64,000 bases of DNA from Ferruginibacter sp. (GTDB lineage Bacteria; Bacteroidota; Bacteroidia; Chitinophagales; Chitinophagaceae). The stretch covers positions 124,001 through 188,000 of the forward strand of contig JABFRP010000004.1 in assembly GCA_013141115.1 (NCBI GenBank). The letters are read 5' to 3'. The position numbers and the translations under genes are program-made. This document shows, piece by piece, positions 34,893 through 43,467 of the stretch. Each line of letters opens with the position of its first letter. Within the stretch, counting starts at the first letter, position 1. Below the pieces are notes generated by a model that was given only the letters and a program-made list of their open reading frames with translations, had not been told where the DNA came from and searched no databases.

Positions 34893-35354
34893 ATGAAATT
34901 ATTTATTTCGATATTGATCCCGCTTTTGGTGGGAGGTATTTCGGGTTATTTTACTTCTTCGGGTGTGGAAGGCTGGTATGCAGCAGCTAACAAGCCCTGG
35001 TTTAATCCGCCCAATTGGATATTTGCACCCGTGTGGACGGCGCTTTACATTATGATGGGTATTGCATTGTACTTAGTTTGGAAAGCGGAAACCACCTCGT
35101 CATCGGTAAAACAAACCGCTGTAATTTTATTTGCTGTACAATTAACGCTTAACTTTTTTTGGTCGCTGATATTTTTTAAACTGCAGCAACCTGGCTGGGC
35201 TTTTGCCGAAATTATTACCATGTGGCTGGCAATACTATTCACCATCATTTGGTTTGGAAAAATATCTTCCACCGCAGCATGGCTGTTGGTGCCTTACATC
35301 TGTTGGGTAAGTTTTGCTTCGGTGTTAAACTATGCTATCTGGAAGTTGAATTAG
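34893..35354 (+). CDS. TspO/MBR family protein
   Basis: 153 residues from ATG 34893; the frame opens at GTG 34872, which is less likely. Five membrane helices. The signature WFNPPNWIFAPVWTALYIMMGIALYLVW and NFFWSLIFFKLQQPGWAFAEI mark a TspO translocator protein, a membrane protein that binds porphyrins and possibly transports or degrades them. Same direction as DUF3810, so it may be co-transcribed. Confidence 0.95.
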   Translation: MKLFISILIPLLVGGISGYFTSSGVEGWYAAANKPWFNPPNWIFAPVWTALYIMMGIALYLVWKAETTSSSVKQTAVILFAVQLTLNFFWSLIFFKLQQPGWAFAEIITMWLAILFTIIWFGKISSTAAWLLVPYICWVSFASVLNYAIWKLN

Positions 35355-35368
35355 GTAAAACCGGAAAA

Positions 35369-35674
35369 TCACTTTGTAAACGCTTCAGTATTGATGTATA
35401 ATCCGGTTTGCCCGGTAAAGGATTTTACCTTCATCTCATAGTTTTTTGCATCAGTCCATACAACAATACATTTTGGAATACTTTCTCTGAAAATCGTATC
35501 ATGCGATAACTTATAATAAGCACTGGCATCAAAGTCAACAAAATCTCCATCACCAATTTTATAGCCAGAATCCCATTGCCATAAATTAGATTGTACATAA
35601 TTCAGGTCGGCATGGTGGCAAGAGAAAAACAAAGAAACAAGTGCACAAACGGAGATGATTTTTCTGATTGACAT
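35369..35674 (-). CDS. Small hypothetical lipoprotein
   Basis: 101 residues. The signal peptide ends in the lipobox FFSC (Cys about 19). The short mature part (HHADLNYVQSNLWQWDSGYKIGDGDFVDFDASAYYKLSHDTIFRES) looks beta-rich and has a conserved-looking tryptophan pair. It begins three bases after the dcd stop, so it is probably co-transcribed with dcd, although a functional tie is not evident. No family recognised. Confidence 0.75.
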   Translation of the reverse strand: MSIRKIISVCALVSLFFSCHHADLNYVQSNLWQWDSGYKIGDGDFVDFDASAYYKLSHDTIFRESIPKCIVVWTDAKNYEMKVKSFTGQTGLYINTEAFTK

Positions 35675-35677
35675 CGT

Positions 35678-36214
35678 CTAAAATTTATTCTTCCACATCA
35701 TACTTTCCACCGGCTTATTAATTTGTCCGCTGTATTTGGCATTTTTCTTTTGATTGTATTTTACTTCAATCTCTCCATCAACAGGAAAATAAATTAACTG
35801 GCCAATAGGCATTCCTTTATATACTCTTACGGGTTGTTTTACCGAAATTTCTAAGGTCCAGTTGCCACAAAAGCCCACATCACCTTTACCGGCAGTGGCG
35901 TGTATATCTATACCCAAACGGCCGGTGCTGGATTTGCCTTCTAAAAAAGGAACATGGGCATGTGTTTCGGTGTATTCTAAAGTAACGCCTAAATAAAATT
36001 CGTGCGGTTGTAAAACATAGCCTTCTTCGGGTATTTCAAAATGTTCGATGGTATTGTGTTTTTTAGCATCCAATTCTCTGTCCACATACCGGGCAAGATC
36101 TTTCCCCAAATGCACATCATAACTGTTGCTGCCAAGGTCTTCCCTGTTATAAGGAACAATTTTTATGGTGCCTTTTTCCATTTCTTCTAAAATTCTTGTG
36201 TCGCTTAAGATCAT
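35678..36214 (-). CDS. dcd: dCTP deaminase
   Basis: 178 residues. Conserved blocks GSNSYDVHLGKDLARY (about 28-43), LEGKSSTGRLGIDIHATAG (90-108, with the catalytic Ser-Ser-x-Gly-Arg region) and FCGNWTLEISVKQPVRVYKGMPIGQLIYF are those of dCTP deaminase, which makes dUTP from dCTP. Length agrees with the family. No thymidylate gene next to it. The start codon is ATG (MILSDTRI), the canonical N-terminus. Confidence 0.96.
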   Translation of the reverse strand: MILSDTRILEEMEKGTIKIVPYNREDLGSNSYDVHLGKDLARYVDRELDAKKHNTIEHFEIPEEGYVLQPHEFYLGVTLEYTETHAHVPFLEGKSSTGRLGIDIHATAGKGDVGFCGNWTLEISVKQPVRVYKGMPIGQLIYFPVDGEIEVKYNQKKNAKYSGQINKPVESMMWKNKF

Positions 36215-36217
36215 AAA

Positions 36218-36310
36218 TGGTTAATTAGTTAATTCGTTTATTGGTTAATTTGTGCCTGAATTATTTTATTCGCAAATATTCAATCAAAAATCTGCAATCA
36301 AAAATCTTAA
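36218..36310. repeat. Iterated-word spacer between dcd and phosphopantetheinyl transferase
   Basis: Made of two kinds of word: GGTTAATTAGTTAATTCG / TTATTGGTTAATTTG, then ATTCAATCAAAAATCTGC / AATCAAAAATCTTAAATC. Each word is repeated two or three times with changes. No arms that pair. Confidence 0.5.
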
Positions 36311-36319
36311 ATCGGTTTT

Positions 36320-36934
36320 ATGCCTTTGGTTTATCAACAAAATATTAACGCCGTAACCCGAATGGGTGTTTGGCATATTGCAGAAGACGAAGATTTTTTT
36401 AAATCGGTGCCGCTGCAAAAAGACATCAGCCACCCTCATAAACGATTGCAACATCTTGCCGGACGGTATTTACTTAAAGAATTGTATCCCGACTTTCCTT
36501 TGGCATTAATTAAAATAGCCGATACCCGTAAACCTTTTTTAGAAGACGAGGCCTACCATTTTTCTATTTCGCATTGCAGAGATTATGCAGCCGTTTTAAT
36601 AAGTAAAGAACAAAGAACAGGTGTGGATATAGAACTGGTGAATGGTAAGATCGATCGTATTATGCCTAAATTTTTAACCGATGAAGAATACACTTTAATT
36701 CTAAACGACGAAATACATAAAACTGCCACATTATTCTGGAGTGTGAAAGAAGCAGTATATAAATGGCAAGGTGCCGGCGGCACTGATTTTAAAAAGCATA
36801 TTCATATTCAAAAGTATACTGGTAACCTGGATGAAGGCACGGTGTATTGTTTATTTAAAAATGAAATTGTATTGCAGGTGCATTATCTTTTTTTTAATGG
36901 CAATTTTTTAACCTGGGTTTTAAGTAATCACTGA
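36320..36934 (+). CDS. 4'-phosphopantetheinyl transferase superfamily protein
   Basis: 204 residues. It has the Sfp-type signature with GVDIELVNGKIDRIMPKFLTDEEY (Asp/Glu magnesium ligands near 107-109) and LFWSVKEAVYKWQGAGG (WxxKEA, near 137), plus FSISHCRDYAAVLIS. It attaches the phosphopantetheine arm to carrier proteins. The Sfp-like rather than AcpS-like layout suggests a secondary-metabolite or broad-range enzyme. Its end overlaps the end of the M90 peptidase gene by 15 bases. Confidence 0.93.
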   Translation: MPLVYQQNINAVTRMGVWHIAEDEDFFKSVPLQKDISHPHKRLQHLAGRYLLKELYPDFPLALIKIADTRKPFLEDEAYHFSISHCRDYAAVLISKEQRTGVDIELVNGKIDRIMPKFLTDEEYTLILNDEIHKTATLFWSVKEAVYKWQGAGGTDFKKHIHIQKYTGNLDEGTVYCLFKNEIVLQVHYLFFNGNFLTWVLSNH

Positions 36935-37993
36935 TGCAATTCTGTTGAAAGGATCCTGGTTCAATAATGATTGCATGGCATCATATAATTGCGGATAAGC
37001 CGCTTTCATTGCTGCAGGTTTTTCAAAAAATATTTCGGTACTCTCTGCCCAAAACTCCTGAAAGTTTTTTAATGCATAATCAGAATACAGATCGCTGCCG
37101 GGTTGAGCCTCCTGGTTAAATACTTTGTTGCCATGGTTACTAAAATCATCAAAAGTATCCCTGAAACTATGGTCCACATTTTCTTCTACCACAAAAGTTT
37201 GATAATATAAAGCATGGGCAAATTCGTGCAGCCCTACGTTTTGGCCGTTAACCGGGTTGGCATAACCCTGCAGAAAATGTTTCCAGGATAAATTAACGGA
37301 ATGGCCGGATACATTACCTTCTAAAAAACAAATACTTTCGTTTACCCTCATAAACTCCTGCGGATATACATGAATGAAATCGAAATTGGGCAGCAGGTAT
37401 TTTTTTAAACCAAAAGTTAATTGAACAGCAGCTGCACTAATCAATATCGGCATTTCTTTATAAGCTGCTTTATCATGTATCTTAAAAATTTTACTGGCTA
37501 TAAAATGGTGCAGCCTTTCTAAAAACCGTGCCTTTTGAATTTGGGAAAGCGAATTGAAATAAGGAAAACGTTTGGTAAGAACATTGGTTAATTCTTTATC
37601 CGAAAAATTTAATTCGTCGCCATAATAAGTAATATAAGCAGATTGTTTTTTATTGCTGCTTTTTACAGATAAAGATTGAACAAAATTATCCCGTGTGCCT
37701 TCTTCTTCGGTTTCAAAATTTCTTTTTATACGAAACAATACAAAAATGAAAATTGCAATAAACGCAATGACCATTCCGGGGCCGGGTATATAATGCTCTT
37801 CTTTTTTAGGTTGTTCAATATCTGGTAAGGGAATTGTTCGCAGCAGTTCATCTACATTGGGAAAACTATCTATTCCCGGAGGCAGCTCATCTTTATCCAG
37901 GTAAATATCAATATCCTTACCGCCCGATACTTTGTAGGTAACAATGGTAGTTTTATCAGTTGGGGCAATATGGTACGTAGTATCAAAGGGCAT
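36920..37993 (-). CDS. M90 (MtfA-like) zinc metallopeptidase with membrane anchor
   Basis: 357 residues. The N-terminal part (1-75) has no family resemblance and leads into one membrane helix (about 72-90, GMVIAFIAIFIFVLF). The M90 domain follows: NVGLHEFAHALYYQ carries HEFAH near residue 257, with a third ligand probably in NFQEFWAESTEIFF. The relative MtfA of E. coli is a cytosolic peptidase regulated with Mlc; here the anchor is extra. The start lies eight bases after the DUF2130 gene's stop on the same strand. Confidence 0.9.
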   Translation of the reverse strand: MPFDTTYHIAPTDKTTIVTYKVSGGKDIDIYLDKDELPPGIDSFPNVDELLRTIPLPDIEQPKKEEHYIPGPGMVIAFIAIFIFVLFRIKRNFETEEEGTRDNFVQSLSVKSSNKKQSAYITYYGDELNFSDKELTNVLTKRFPYFNSLSQIQKARFLERLHHFIASKIFKIHDKAAYKEMPILISAAAVQLTFGLKKYLLPNFDFIHVYPQEFMRVNESICFLEGNVSGHSVNLSWKHFLQGYANPVNGQNVGLHEFAHALYYQTFVVEENVDHSFRDTFDDFSNHGNKVFNQEAQPGSDLYSDYALKNFQEFWAESTEIFFEKPAAMKAAYPQLYDAMQSLLNQDPFNRIASVIT

Positions 37994-38001
37994 GGGTAAT
38001 A

Positions 38002-39276
38002 TTAAATGGCTTCGTCTTCAGTAAAATCTCCTTCCAGCAAAGGAATATCATTTACCGAAGCACCGGCAATACCTTTTACGCTGCCATATAAACCGCTGGT
38101 GCTAAGTAAAACCTTTTCCAATTGCTTTTCTCTTTCCTTCCACATTTTTTCCATCTGTATCCGCTCTTTGGTAATAGAATTTTTCATGGATACAAATCCT
38201 TCTACAATAGCTTCCATTTGTCCACGAAATTCGTTGCCGGTTAAATAATCGTACAGCATCTGCATTTTATCGCCTTTGTTTTCCTGAGCTTTATTTGCAT
38301 TAAACACTTTTATGATACCTTCTCTTAATAAATAAGCAACGCTGCCTACCTCGCTAAAATTACAGATCCATACACCATCTTTTTCGCCAAACTTTTCCAT
38401 ATCCTTTGGAAAAACCTGTGATACTAAAATAGCTACATCGCTGCCACTGGTGCGTTTATCGGTTTTTAATTTATCTATCCAGCCATTGCTCCATGCTTTG
38501 GTGCGTTTGCTTTCGTAAATAATTCTGCCGCAAACTACACCACTGTTATTGCGAACCAGTTGTATACAATCGGCACCTTCCACACCTTTGCCTACTTCTT
38601 CAATTACATCAAAAGGAAAATTTTCTTTTAAAATATCTTCAAGCAATAATTCCTGTACTTCGCCCTGGCGTTGCATACTGCCTTGTTCTGCCCTGCGTTT
38701 CATTTCGTCGGCTAACTTTTTTTGTTCTTCCAGCTGTATCTCTAAAGATTTCATCTTCATTTGAAATTCAGCTTCTTTCAAACCGTTTTTTTCAACTTCT
38801 TGCTTGCGTATCTGTTCAGATAAACTTTCTCTTTCCTGCTGCAATTTTTTTTGCAGGGTTATTTCCATCTCTGCTTCTTTGTTCTTTAGTTCCTGTTCCT
38901 TTTGTAAAAACTCCAGTTCTTTTTTTCTGGCTTCTTTTAATTTTTCTTCATTGTCTTTATTGTTATTTTCCAGCATCCGCAATTGATTCTCAAAATCAGC
39001 AGCAGTGCTTTTAGTGATCTGTTCTTTCAGGTCGTTTTCAATTTTCTGTCTTTCCTGCTGCATTTTTTGGGCAAATATTTCATTCTCCCTTTTTTTGGTT
39101 TCTTCAAAGCGCTGCTGGTTTTCCTGCAATTTTTTCTTGTCTTCTTCTATACTGCTTAAAGATTTTTGTAATTCTTTTTGGTATTGCTGTTTATATTTTT
39201 GTTCAAGGTCTGCAGCAATTACATTCTCCACATCAAATTCATGACCGCAATTGGGACATTTTATATTGTTTGCCAT
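38002..39276 (-). CDS. DUF2130 coiled-coil protein
   Basis: 424 residues. A zinc-ribbon-like start (CPNCGHEFDVE), a long charged coiled coil (about 30-210, rich in Glu/Lys/Gln) and the DUF2130 domain (about 210-375: NFPFDVIEEVGKGVEGADCIQLV, GRIIYESKRTKAWSNGWIDKLKTD). The ESKRTKAWS stretch resembles a restriction-endonuclease-like active site (E/D-x-K), so a nuclease is possible. No transposase or methylase neighbours; the gene lies in an otherwise ordinary region. Function unproven. Confidence 0.9.
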   Translation of the reverse strand: MANNIKCPNCGHEFDVENVIAADLEQKYKQQYQKELQKSLSSIEEDKKKLQENQQRFEETKKRENEIFAQKMQQERQKIENDLKEQITKSTAADFENQLRMLENNNKDNEEKLKEARKKELEFLQKEQELKNKEAEMEITLQKKLQQERESLSEQIRKQEVEKNGLKEAEFQMKMKSLEIQLEEQKKLADEMKRRAEQGSMQRQGEVQELLLEDILKENFPFDVIEEVGKGVEGADCIQLVRNNSGVVCGRIIYESKRTKAWSNGWIDKLKTDKRTSGSDVAILVSQVFPKDMEKFGEKDGVWICNFSEVGSVAYLLREGIIKVFNANKAQENKGDKMQMLYDYLTGNEFRGQMEAIVEGFVSMKNSITKERIQMEKMWKEREKQLEKVLLSTSGLYGSVKGIAGASVNDIPLLEGDFTEDEAI

Positions 39277-39303
39277 CTATTATTTTTTTTACAAGATAGA
39301 TAA

Positions 39304-39331
39304 AATAAAAAAGCGAAGCAAAAGCTTCGCT
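39304..39331 (-). terminator. Terminator of tRNA-Leu(GAG)
   Basis: Stem AGCGAAGC / GCTTCGCT with a TTTT loop on the minus strand, followed by a run of T, 10 bases after the tRNA 3' end. Confidence 0.85.
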
Positions 39332-39340
39332 GTACTTATG

Positions 39341-39424
39341 TGACCGAGACTGGATTCGAACCAGCACGCCGTTTCCAGCGCCACCACCTCAAGGTGGTGC
39401 GTCTACCAATTTCGCCACCCGGCC
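39341..39424 (-). tRNA. tRNA-Leu (anticodon GAG)
   Basis: 84 bases with a long variable arm. Acceptor GGCCGGG pairs with CTCGGTC, discriminator A; anticodon stem CCACC/GGTGG around TTGAGGT gives anticodon GAG; T-arm CTGG-TTCGAAT-CCAG. No encoded CCA. It has its own promoter and terminator. Confidence 0.95.
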
Positions 39425-39440
39425 AATAATTTTGGGACTG

Positions 39441-39471
39441 CAAATGTAAGGTGATTATTTTTTCAGAACAA
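39441..39471 (-). promoter_or_regulatory. Promoter of tRNA-Leu(GAG)
   Basis: On the minus strand TTG at 39471-39469, 20-base spacer, TACATTTG at 39448-39441, 16 bases before the tRNA 5' end. The -33 box lies inside the last codons of the histidine kinase. Confidence 0.65.
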
Positions 39472-40615
39472 TTCTAAAAGTGGTTCCTTTACCGGGCTCG
39501 GAATGTTTTACAAACAATTCGCCTTTATGGTATTGCTCTACAATTCTTTTTGATAAACTTAAACCCAGGCCCCAGCCACGTTTTTTTGTGGTAAAGCCGG
39601 GCTTAAATACATTGGCAATATTTTGCTTACTGATGCCTTTGCCACTATCGGTTACATCAATAATAATATTGGCCGTTTCGTTTTTTATGCTGATGCCAAT
39701 ATTGCCTTTGCCATCCATTGCATCCAGCGCATTTTTTAAAAGGTTTTCAATCACCCAATCAAACAAGGGCGCATTTACCATTGCAATAATTTCTGTTTCA
39801 TTAAAACTATTTATGGCAAAACTTACTTTCTCGGTGGCACGGCGTTTTATATAGGCCACCATATCTTCAATTAATGTAAGAATATTTTTTTCTTCCAGTT
39901 GAGGTGTACTGCCAATTTTTCCAAAGCGGTCGCTTACTAATTTTAAGCGATCCACATCTTTGGCCATTTCAAAAGCAATTTTTTCGTGCTGCGGATTATC
40001 TTTCAGCATTTCCACCCAGCCTTGTAACGAGGAGAGCGGCGTACCTAACTGATGTGCAGTTTCTTTTGCCATGCCGGCCCACACCTGGTTTTGAGTAGAT
40101 TTATTTCGGGTAGAAACCGTTATTAAAGTGATGATGATAAATAGTGCCACAATAAAAAGCTGTATGATGGGGTAGTAGCGCACTTGCTGCAATAACTGAG
40201 AATCGCCGTAATAATATTTGTTAATATACAACGGATCCTTACTGATCTCTACTCTTATAGGCTCATGTTGATTTTTAAATTCTTTTACCTTATCCTTTAA
40301 ATAATTGCTGTCTGCTTTTACCTTGTTACTATCCAGGTTGGAGTAATCATTAGGGCCAAGTGGTTTATCATTTTCATCAGTGCCTATAATGGGTATTTCT
40401 GTGTTTTCGGATGTAATAATATTGGTAAGTGCTATTGCTGATGGTTCGGTAGTATTAACCCTGGTTTTTAAAGATTGTACCCATACATTCACTTTCTTTC
40501 TTTCATCCACTGCAATTTTTTTAGCCAGGTAATTGGAATAAAAAACGGTGCCCGTAACAATGGCAATGGCAATGGCCGCTAATAATGTACGCCAGTTGAG
40601 GAATTGTGAAAGCAT
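39455..40615 (-). CDS. Sensor histidine kinase (orphan)
   Basis: 386 residues from ATG 40615; the upstream frame to 40690 translates a simple intergenic repeat and is rejected. Two membrane helices (about 8-27 and 140-160) frame a periplasmic sensor part. Kinase motifs: H box KETAHQLGTPLSSLQG (about 185), N box NLLKNALDAM, G1 DSGKGI, F box FKPGFTTK, G2 GWGLGLSLSKRI. No HAMP domain and no response-regulator gene nearby, so the partner is elsewhere. Confidence 0.92.
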   Translation of the reverse strand: MLSQFLNWRTLLAAIAIAIVTGTVFYSNYLAKKIAVDERKKVNVWVQSLKTRVNTTEPSAIALTNIITSENTEIPIIGTDENDKPLGPNDYSNLDSNKVKADSNYLKDKVKEFKNQHEPIRVEISKDPLYINKYYYGDSQLLQQVRYYPIIQLFIVALFIIITLITVSTRNKSTQNQVWAGMAKETAHQLGTPLSSLQGWVEMLKDNPQHEKIAFEMAKDVDRLKLVSDRFGKIGSTPQLEEKNILTLIEDMVAYIKRRATEKVSFAINSFNETEIIAMVNAPLFDWVIENLLKNALDAMDGKGNIGISIKNETANIIIDVTDSGKGISKQNIANVFKPGFTTKKRGWGLGLSLSKRIVEQYHKGELFVKHSEPGKGTTFRIVLKK

Positions 40616-40623
40616 AAGTAAAA

Positions 40624-40670
40624 ATAAGAAATTAGGAATTAGGAATTGGGGATTGGGAATTGGGTATGAA
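40624..40670. repeat. Iterated GGAATT word spacer
   Basis: AAATTAGGAATTAGGAATTG then GGGATTGGGAATTGGG: five variants of one 7-base word between the divergent kinase and glycosyltransferase genes. Confidence 0.6.
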
Positions 40671-40703
40671 AAAACAGTAAGTTTGTGCAAAACACAATTA
40701 AAG

Positions 40704-40771
40704 CTAAATAGTAGTAATGCAGATGAACGGATTGCGACGCAACGATGATGAAGCGCTTGTTGCAGCTGGTA
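40704..40771 (+). repeat. Dispersed element, copy D
   Basis: Starts CTAAATAGTA, holds ATTGCGACGC and the AACGATGATGAA middle shared with copy A, and ends in GCTGGTA. It lies just upstream of the glycosyltransferase ATG (40780) and is open in the same frame. Confidence 0.65.
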
Positions 40772-40779
40772 TTAAAAAA

Positions 40780-41799
40780 ATGCCATCTGTAGCAATTGTT
40801 ATTTTAAACTGGAACGGAAGAAATTTTTTACAACAATTTCTTCCTTCGGTAATGGCATCGGTGTATGAAAACAAAAGAGTAATTGTTGCAGATAATGCAT
40901 CTACTGATGATTCTATTGCATTTGTAAAAACGCATTATCCCTCCATTGAAATTATTATTAACAGCCATAATGAAGGTTTTGCAAAAGGCTACAACACCGC
41001 TTTAAAGCAGGTACAAAGCGATTATTATGTTTTACTGAACAGTGATGTGGAAGTAACGCCTGGTTGGATAACACCAGTTATTGAGTTGATGGAAAGCGAT
41101 ACTGCTATTGCTGCCTGTCAGCCTAAATTATTAGCATGGAGCAATAAAAATAAATTTGAGTATGCCGGTGCAAGCGGTGGCTGGCTGGATCAATTTGGCT
41201 ACCCTTTTTCCAGGGGAAGGGTGTTTGATATTTGTGAAGATGATAACGGGCAATACAATACAGCAGCTCCATGTTTTTGGGCAAGCGGTGCGGCATTGTT
41301 TGTAAAGGCAGCAATATATCATGAGATGAAAGGGCTGGACGAATACTTTTTTGCCCATCAGGAAGAAATAGACCTTTGCTGGCGGATGCAACTGGCGGGA
41401 TATAAAATTTATGTACAACCTGCATCGGTAGTGTATCATGTGGGTGGAGGTACTTTGCCCAAAGGCAACAGTAAAAAAACTTTTCTCAACTTTAGGAATA
41501 ATCTTATTATGTTGACCAAAAATTTATCAATGGCCAATGCCTTATGGAAAATTCCTTTCAGGCTGGGGTTGGATGCCGTATCTGCATGGGAAAATTTATT
41601 AAAAGGTGATGTAGGCTATTTTATTGCAATTGCAAAAGCACATGTACATTTTTTAAAATGGATATTATTTGATAAAAAACAATCTGTATTTCCTAAAAAA
41701 AAGAGTGGAAAGCCAAGCGGATGCTACAATGGGCTGGTGATATGGCAGTATTTTATAAAAAAGAAAAAAACGTTTTCAGAAATTGTTGATAACAAATAA
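40780..41799 (+). CDS. Family 2 glycosyltransferase
   Basis: 339 residues from ATG 40780 (MPSVAIVILNWNGRNFLQQF); 21 more codons are open upstream but translate element copy D. GT-A fold: NWNGR, VIVADNASTDDS (about 38-49), YYVLLNSDVEVTPGW with the DxD-like DVE, and a HQEEIDLCWRMQLAG acceptor-side motif. The C-terminus (about 240-300) has amphipathic helices. Rhamnosyl or galactofuranosyl-like transfer to surface glycans is usual for this group; acceptor unknown. Confidence 0.93.
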   Translation: MPSVAIVILNWNGRNFLQQFLPSVMASVYENKRVIVADNASTDDSIAFVKTHYPSIEIIINSHNEGFAKGYNTALKQVQSDYYVLLNSDVEVTPGWITPVIELMESDTAIAACQPKLLAWSNKNKFEYAGASGGWLDQFGYPFSRGRVFDICEDDNGQYNTAAPCFWASGAALFVKAAIYHEMKGLDEYFFAHQEEIDLCWRMQLAGYKIYVQPASVVYHVGGGTLPKGNSKKTFLNFRNNLIMLTKNLSMANALWKIPFRLGLDAVSAWENLLKGDVGYFIAIAKAHVHFLKWILFDKKQSVFPKKKSGKPSGCYNGLVIWQYFIKKKKTFSEIVDNK

Positions 41800-41820
41800 G
41801 TTTTTTTGAACGCTACACCT

Positions 41821-41828
41821 TATTTTTG
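41821..41828 (+). promoter_or_regulatory. -7 box upstream of the 67-residue protein
   Basis: TATTTTTG followed by CA, 18 bases before the ATG at 41847. It makes the TTG at 41826 unlikely as start. Confidence 0.5.
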
Positions 41829-41846
41829 CACAGCAAATTTTTAAAC

Positions 41847-42050
41847 ATGGAGCAGGAAATTATAGACAACTCTCACAAGGATTTTACTCATAACTGGGTT
41901 TCATCTTCCCGTTTTATCTGGTTTTGCCAGGTTTTTTTGGTGATTGCTTTTCTTTTAGGAGGCTGTTATAATCTGTACACACACCGCTACAAAGGCAAAC
42001 CAGAGGTGAATGTACCAGCAAATACCCTGTACAATCCAAAATATAAATAA
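41847..42050 (+). CDS. Small single-helix membrane protein
   Basis: 67 residues from ATG 41847 (MEQEIIDNSHKDF). One membrane helix (about 24-43, FIWFCQVFLVIAFLLGGCYN) and a short charged tail (KGKPEVNVPANTLYNPKYK). No family recognised. It has its own -7 box upstream and lies before the tRNA pair. Codon use looks normal, so I consider it real; function unknown. Confidence 0.7.
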   Translation: MEQEIIDNSHKDFTHNWVSSSRFIWFCQVFLVIAFLLGGCYNLYTHRYKGKPEVNVPANTLYNPKYK

Positions 42051-42055
42051 AAAAA

Positions 42056-42087
42056 TTTTTGTTGTAGCGTTACAACCCTTATTTTTG
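42056..42087 (+). promoter_or_regulatory. Promoter of the tRNA-Gly / tRNA-Leu pair
   Basis: TTTTTG at 42056-42061, 18-base spacer, TATTTTTG at 42080-42087, 36 bases before the tRNA-Gly 5' end. Near-consensus in both boxes. Confidence 0.65.
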
Positions 42088-42123
42088 CCGTCCGAAAAAC
42101 GGATTAGTTCTTTAAACACAATT

Positions 42124-42196
<73 letters not shown>

Positions 42197-42203
42197 CTAA
42201 ATT

Positions 42204-42228
42204 ATCCCGACTCGTCGGGATTTTTTTT
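42204..42228 (+). terminator. Terminator after tRNA-Gly
   Basis: ATCCCGAC/GTCGGGAT stem (8 bp, two-base loop) followed by T8, seven bases after the tRNA. It could reduce read-through to tRNA-Leu. Confidence 0.8.
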
Positions 42229-42259
42229 CTTTACCAGATTCTCTTTAATGAGAATGTTT

Positions 42260-42345
42260 ACTCGGGTGGTGGAACTGGTAGACACGCAGGACTTAAAATC
42301 CTGTTTACAGTAATGTAAGTGTGGGTTCAACTCCCATCCCGAGTA
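42260..42345 (+). tRNA. tRNA-Leu (anticodon TAA)
   Basis: 86 bases with a long variable arm. Acceptor ACTCGGG/CCCGAGT with discriminator A; anticodon stem CAGGA/TCCTG around CTTAAAA gives anticodon TAA; T-arm GTGGG-TTCAACT-CCCAT. Confidence 0.96.
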
Positions 42346-42349
42346 CTTT

Positions 42350-42376
42350 AAAGCCGTTCTTATGAGCGGCTTTTTT
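42350..42376 (+). terminator. Terminator after tRNA-Leu(TAA)
   Basis: AAAGCCGTTC/GAGCGGCTTT stem (10 bp, one G-T pair, TTAT loop) with T6, five bases after the tRNA. Confidence 0.85.
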
Positions 42377-42407
42377 GTTTTATAACTTATCTGCATTTTC
42401 TTAGAAA

Positions 42408-42438
42408 TAAAAAAAGCTGCCTTTAAAAAAGACAGCTT
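42408..42438 (-). terminator. Terminator of yebC
   Basis: AAGCTGTC/GGCAGCTT stem on the minus strand, with a run of T after it, 24 bases past the yebC stop. Confidence 0.75.
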
Positions 42439-42461
42439 CAATTTTATAATCCCTTTGTATT

Positions 42462-43172
42462 TTATTTCAAATTATGAAACACCTTCTGTACATCTTCGTC
42501 CTGCTCTAAATGATCGATCATTTTTAAAACATCGTTAGCTTGTTCTTCACTTAACTCCATCGGGTTAGCAGGTATCCAGGTCAGTTCAGCACTAACCACT
42601 TCAATTTTCTTTTCATCCAGTGCCTTACTCATATTGCCATATTCATTAAATGCAGTACGAACAATAATGTTTCCGTCTGCATCTTCACCAATTTCTTCCA
42701 GGCCATAATCAATCAACTCCAACTCAAGATCATCCACATTCAGGCCGCTACTTTTTAATTTAAATTCGGCCATGTGCGTAAAACCAAATGCCACACTACC
42801 ACTGGTACCTAATGCACCCTGGCCTTTTGTAAAATGCATACGTACGTTAGCAACTGTACGGGTGGAGTTGTCGGTGGCAGTTTCTACCAGCACGGCAATA
42901 CCATGGGGTGCATAGCCTTCGTACATGATCTCTTCATAATTGCTGGTATCCTTACCCATTGCCCTTTTAATGGCCGCTTCCACACGGTCTTTAGGCATCC
43001 CACAGGCTTTGGCATTAAGGTAACACCTTCTTAAAGCCGGGTTGTTATTAGGGTCGGGACCGCTGGCTTTTACCGCAATGGCAATTTCTTTTCCAATGCG
43101 GGTAAAGTTTTTTGCCATCTTATCCCAGCGGGCAAACATGCTGCTTTTTCTAACTTCAAATATTCTTCCCAT
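42462..43172 (-). CDS. yebC: YebC/PmpR-family protein
   Basis: 236 residues. The N-terminal [30 protein letters not shown] and [25 protein letters not shown] follow the YebC three-domain family, as does [30 protein letters not shown]. The family was described as DNA-binding regulators and, more recently, as ribosome factors that help translate proline runs. Between two outer-membrane or tRNA genes; transcribed alone from a -7 box at 43201-43208, with a terminator after it. Confidence 0.95.
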   Translation of the reverse strand: MGRIFEVRKSSMFARWDKMAKNFTRIGKEIAIAVKASGPDPNNNPALRRCYLNAKACGMPKDRVEAAIKRAMGKDTSNYEEIMYEGYAPHGIAVLVETATDNSTRTVANVRMHFTKGQGALGTSGSVAFGFTHMAEFKLKSSGLNVDDLELELIDYGLEEIGEDADGNIIVRTAFNEYGNMSKALDEKKIEVVSAELTWIPANPMELSEEQANDVLKMIDHLEQDEDVQKVFHNLK

Positions 43173-43200
43173 GAATTTGGTTGATTGGTTAATCGGGATG

Positions 43201-43208
43201 CAAATTTA
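43201..43208 (-). promoter_or_regulatory. -7 box of yebC
   Basis: TAAATTTG on the minus strand, 28 bases before the ATG at 43172. Confidence 0.5.
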
Positions 43209-43346
43209 AGGAAAATCATTGCTTAAACAGAAAGTATGAAAAGAGAAGGTTTTTAGGTCCCGCAAATAAATATTGCTAAAAGGAGTTTTGGAAAAAAGCC
43301 AGGCATTATTTCTTAATATGGGCCGGACTTAAAAAATATTCAATAA

Positions 43347-43424
43347 TCAATGTTCAACCTACACTGTTCAATGAACACAGGGCTGTTTTACATTGAGTAT
43401 TGAACATTGTAGGTTGAACATTGA
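43347..43424. repeat. 26-bp inverted repeat made of iterated TTCAA words
   Basis: Left arm 43347-43372 (starts TCAATGTTCAACCTACA), right arm 43399-43424, one mismatch in 26 positions, 26-base spacer. Each arm repeats the word TGTTCAA(T). The spacer contains TTGAGTATTGAA-like text as well. Confidence 0.8.
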
Positions 43425-43432
43425 ACATTTTT

Positions 43433-43467
43433 AAAAAAAAGCGGCACCCTTTTACAGGCACCGCTTT
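43433..43467 (-). terminator. Terminator of the outer-membrane beta-barrel gene
   Basis: AAAGCGG/CCGCTTT stem on the minus strand followed by T8, 20 bases after the stop at 43487. Confidence 0.75.

Noticed and set aside
40616-40690. N-terminal extension of the histidine kinase
   Set aside because: The extra 25 residues (PIPNPQFLIPNF-like) translate the iterated GGAATT spacer repeat.
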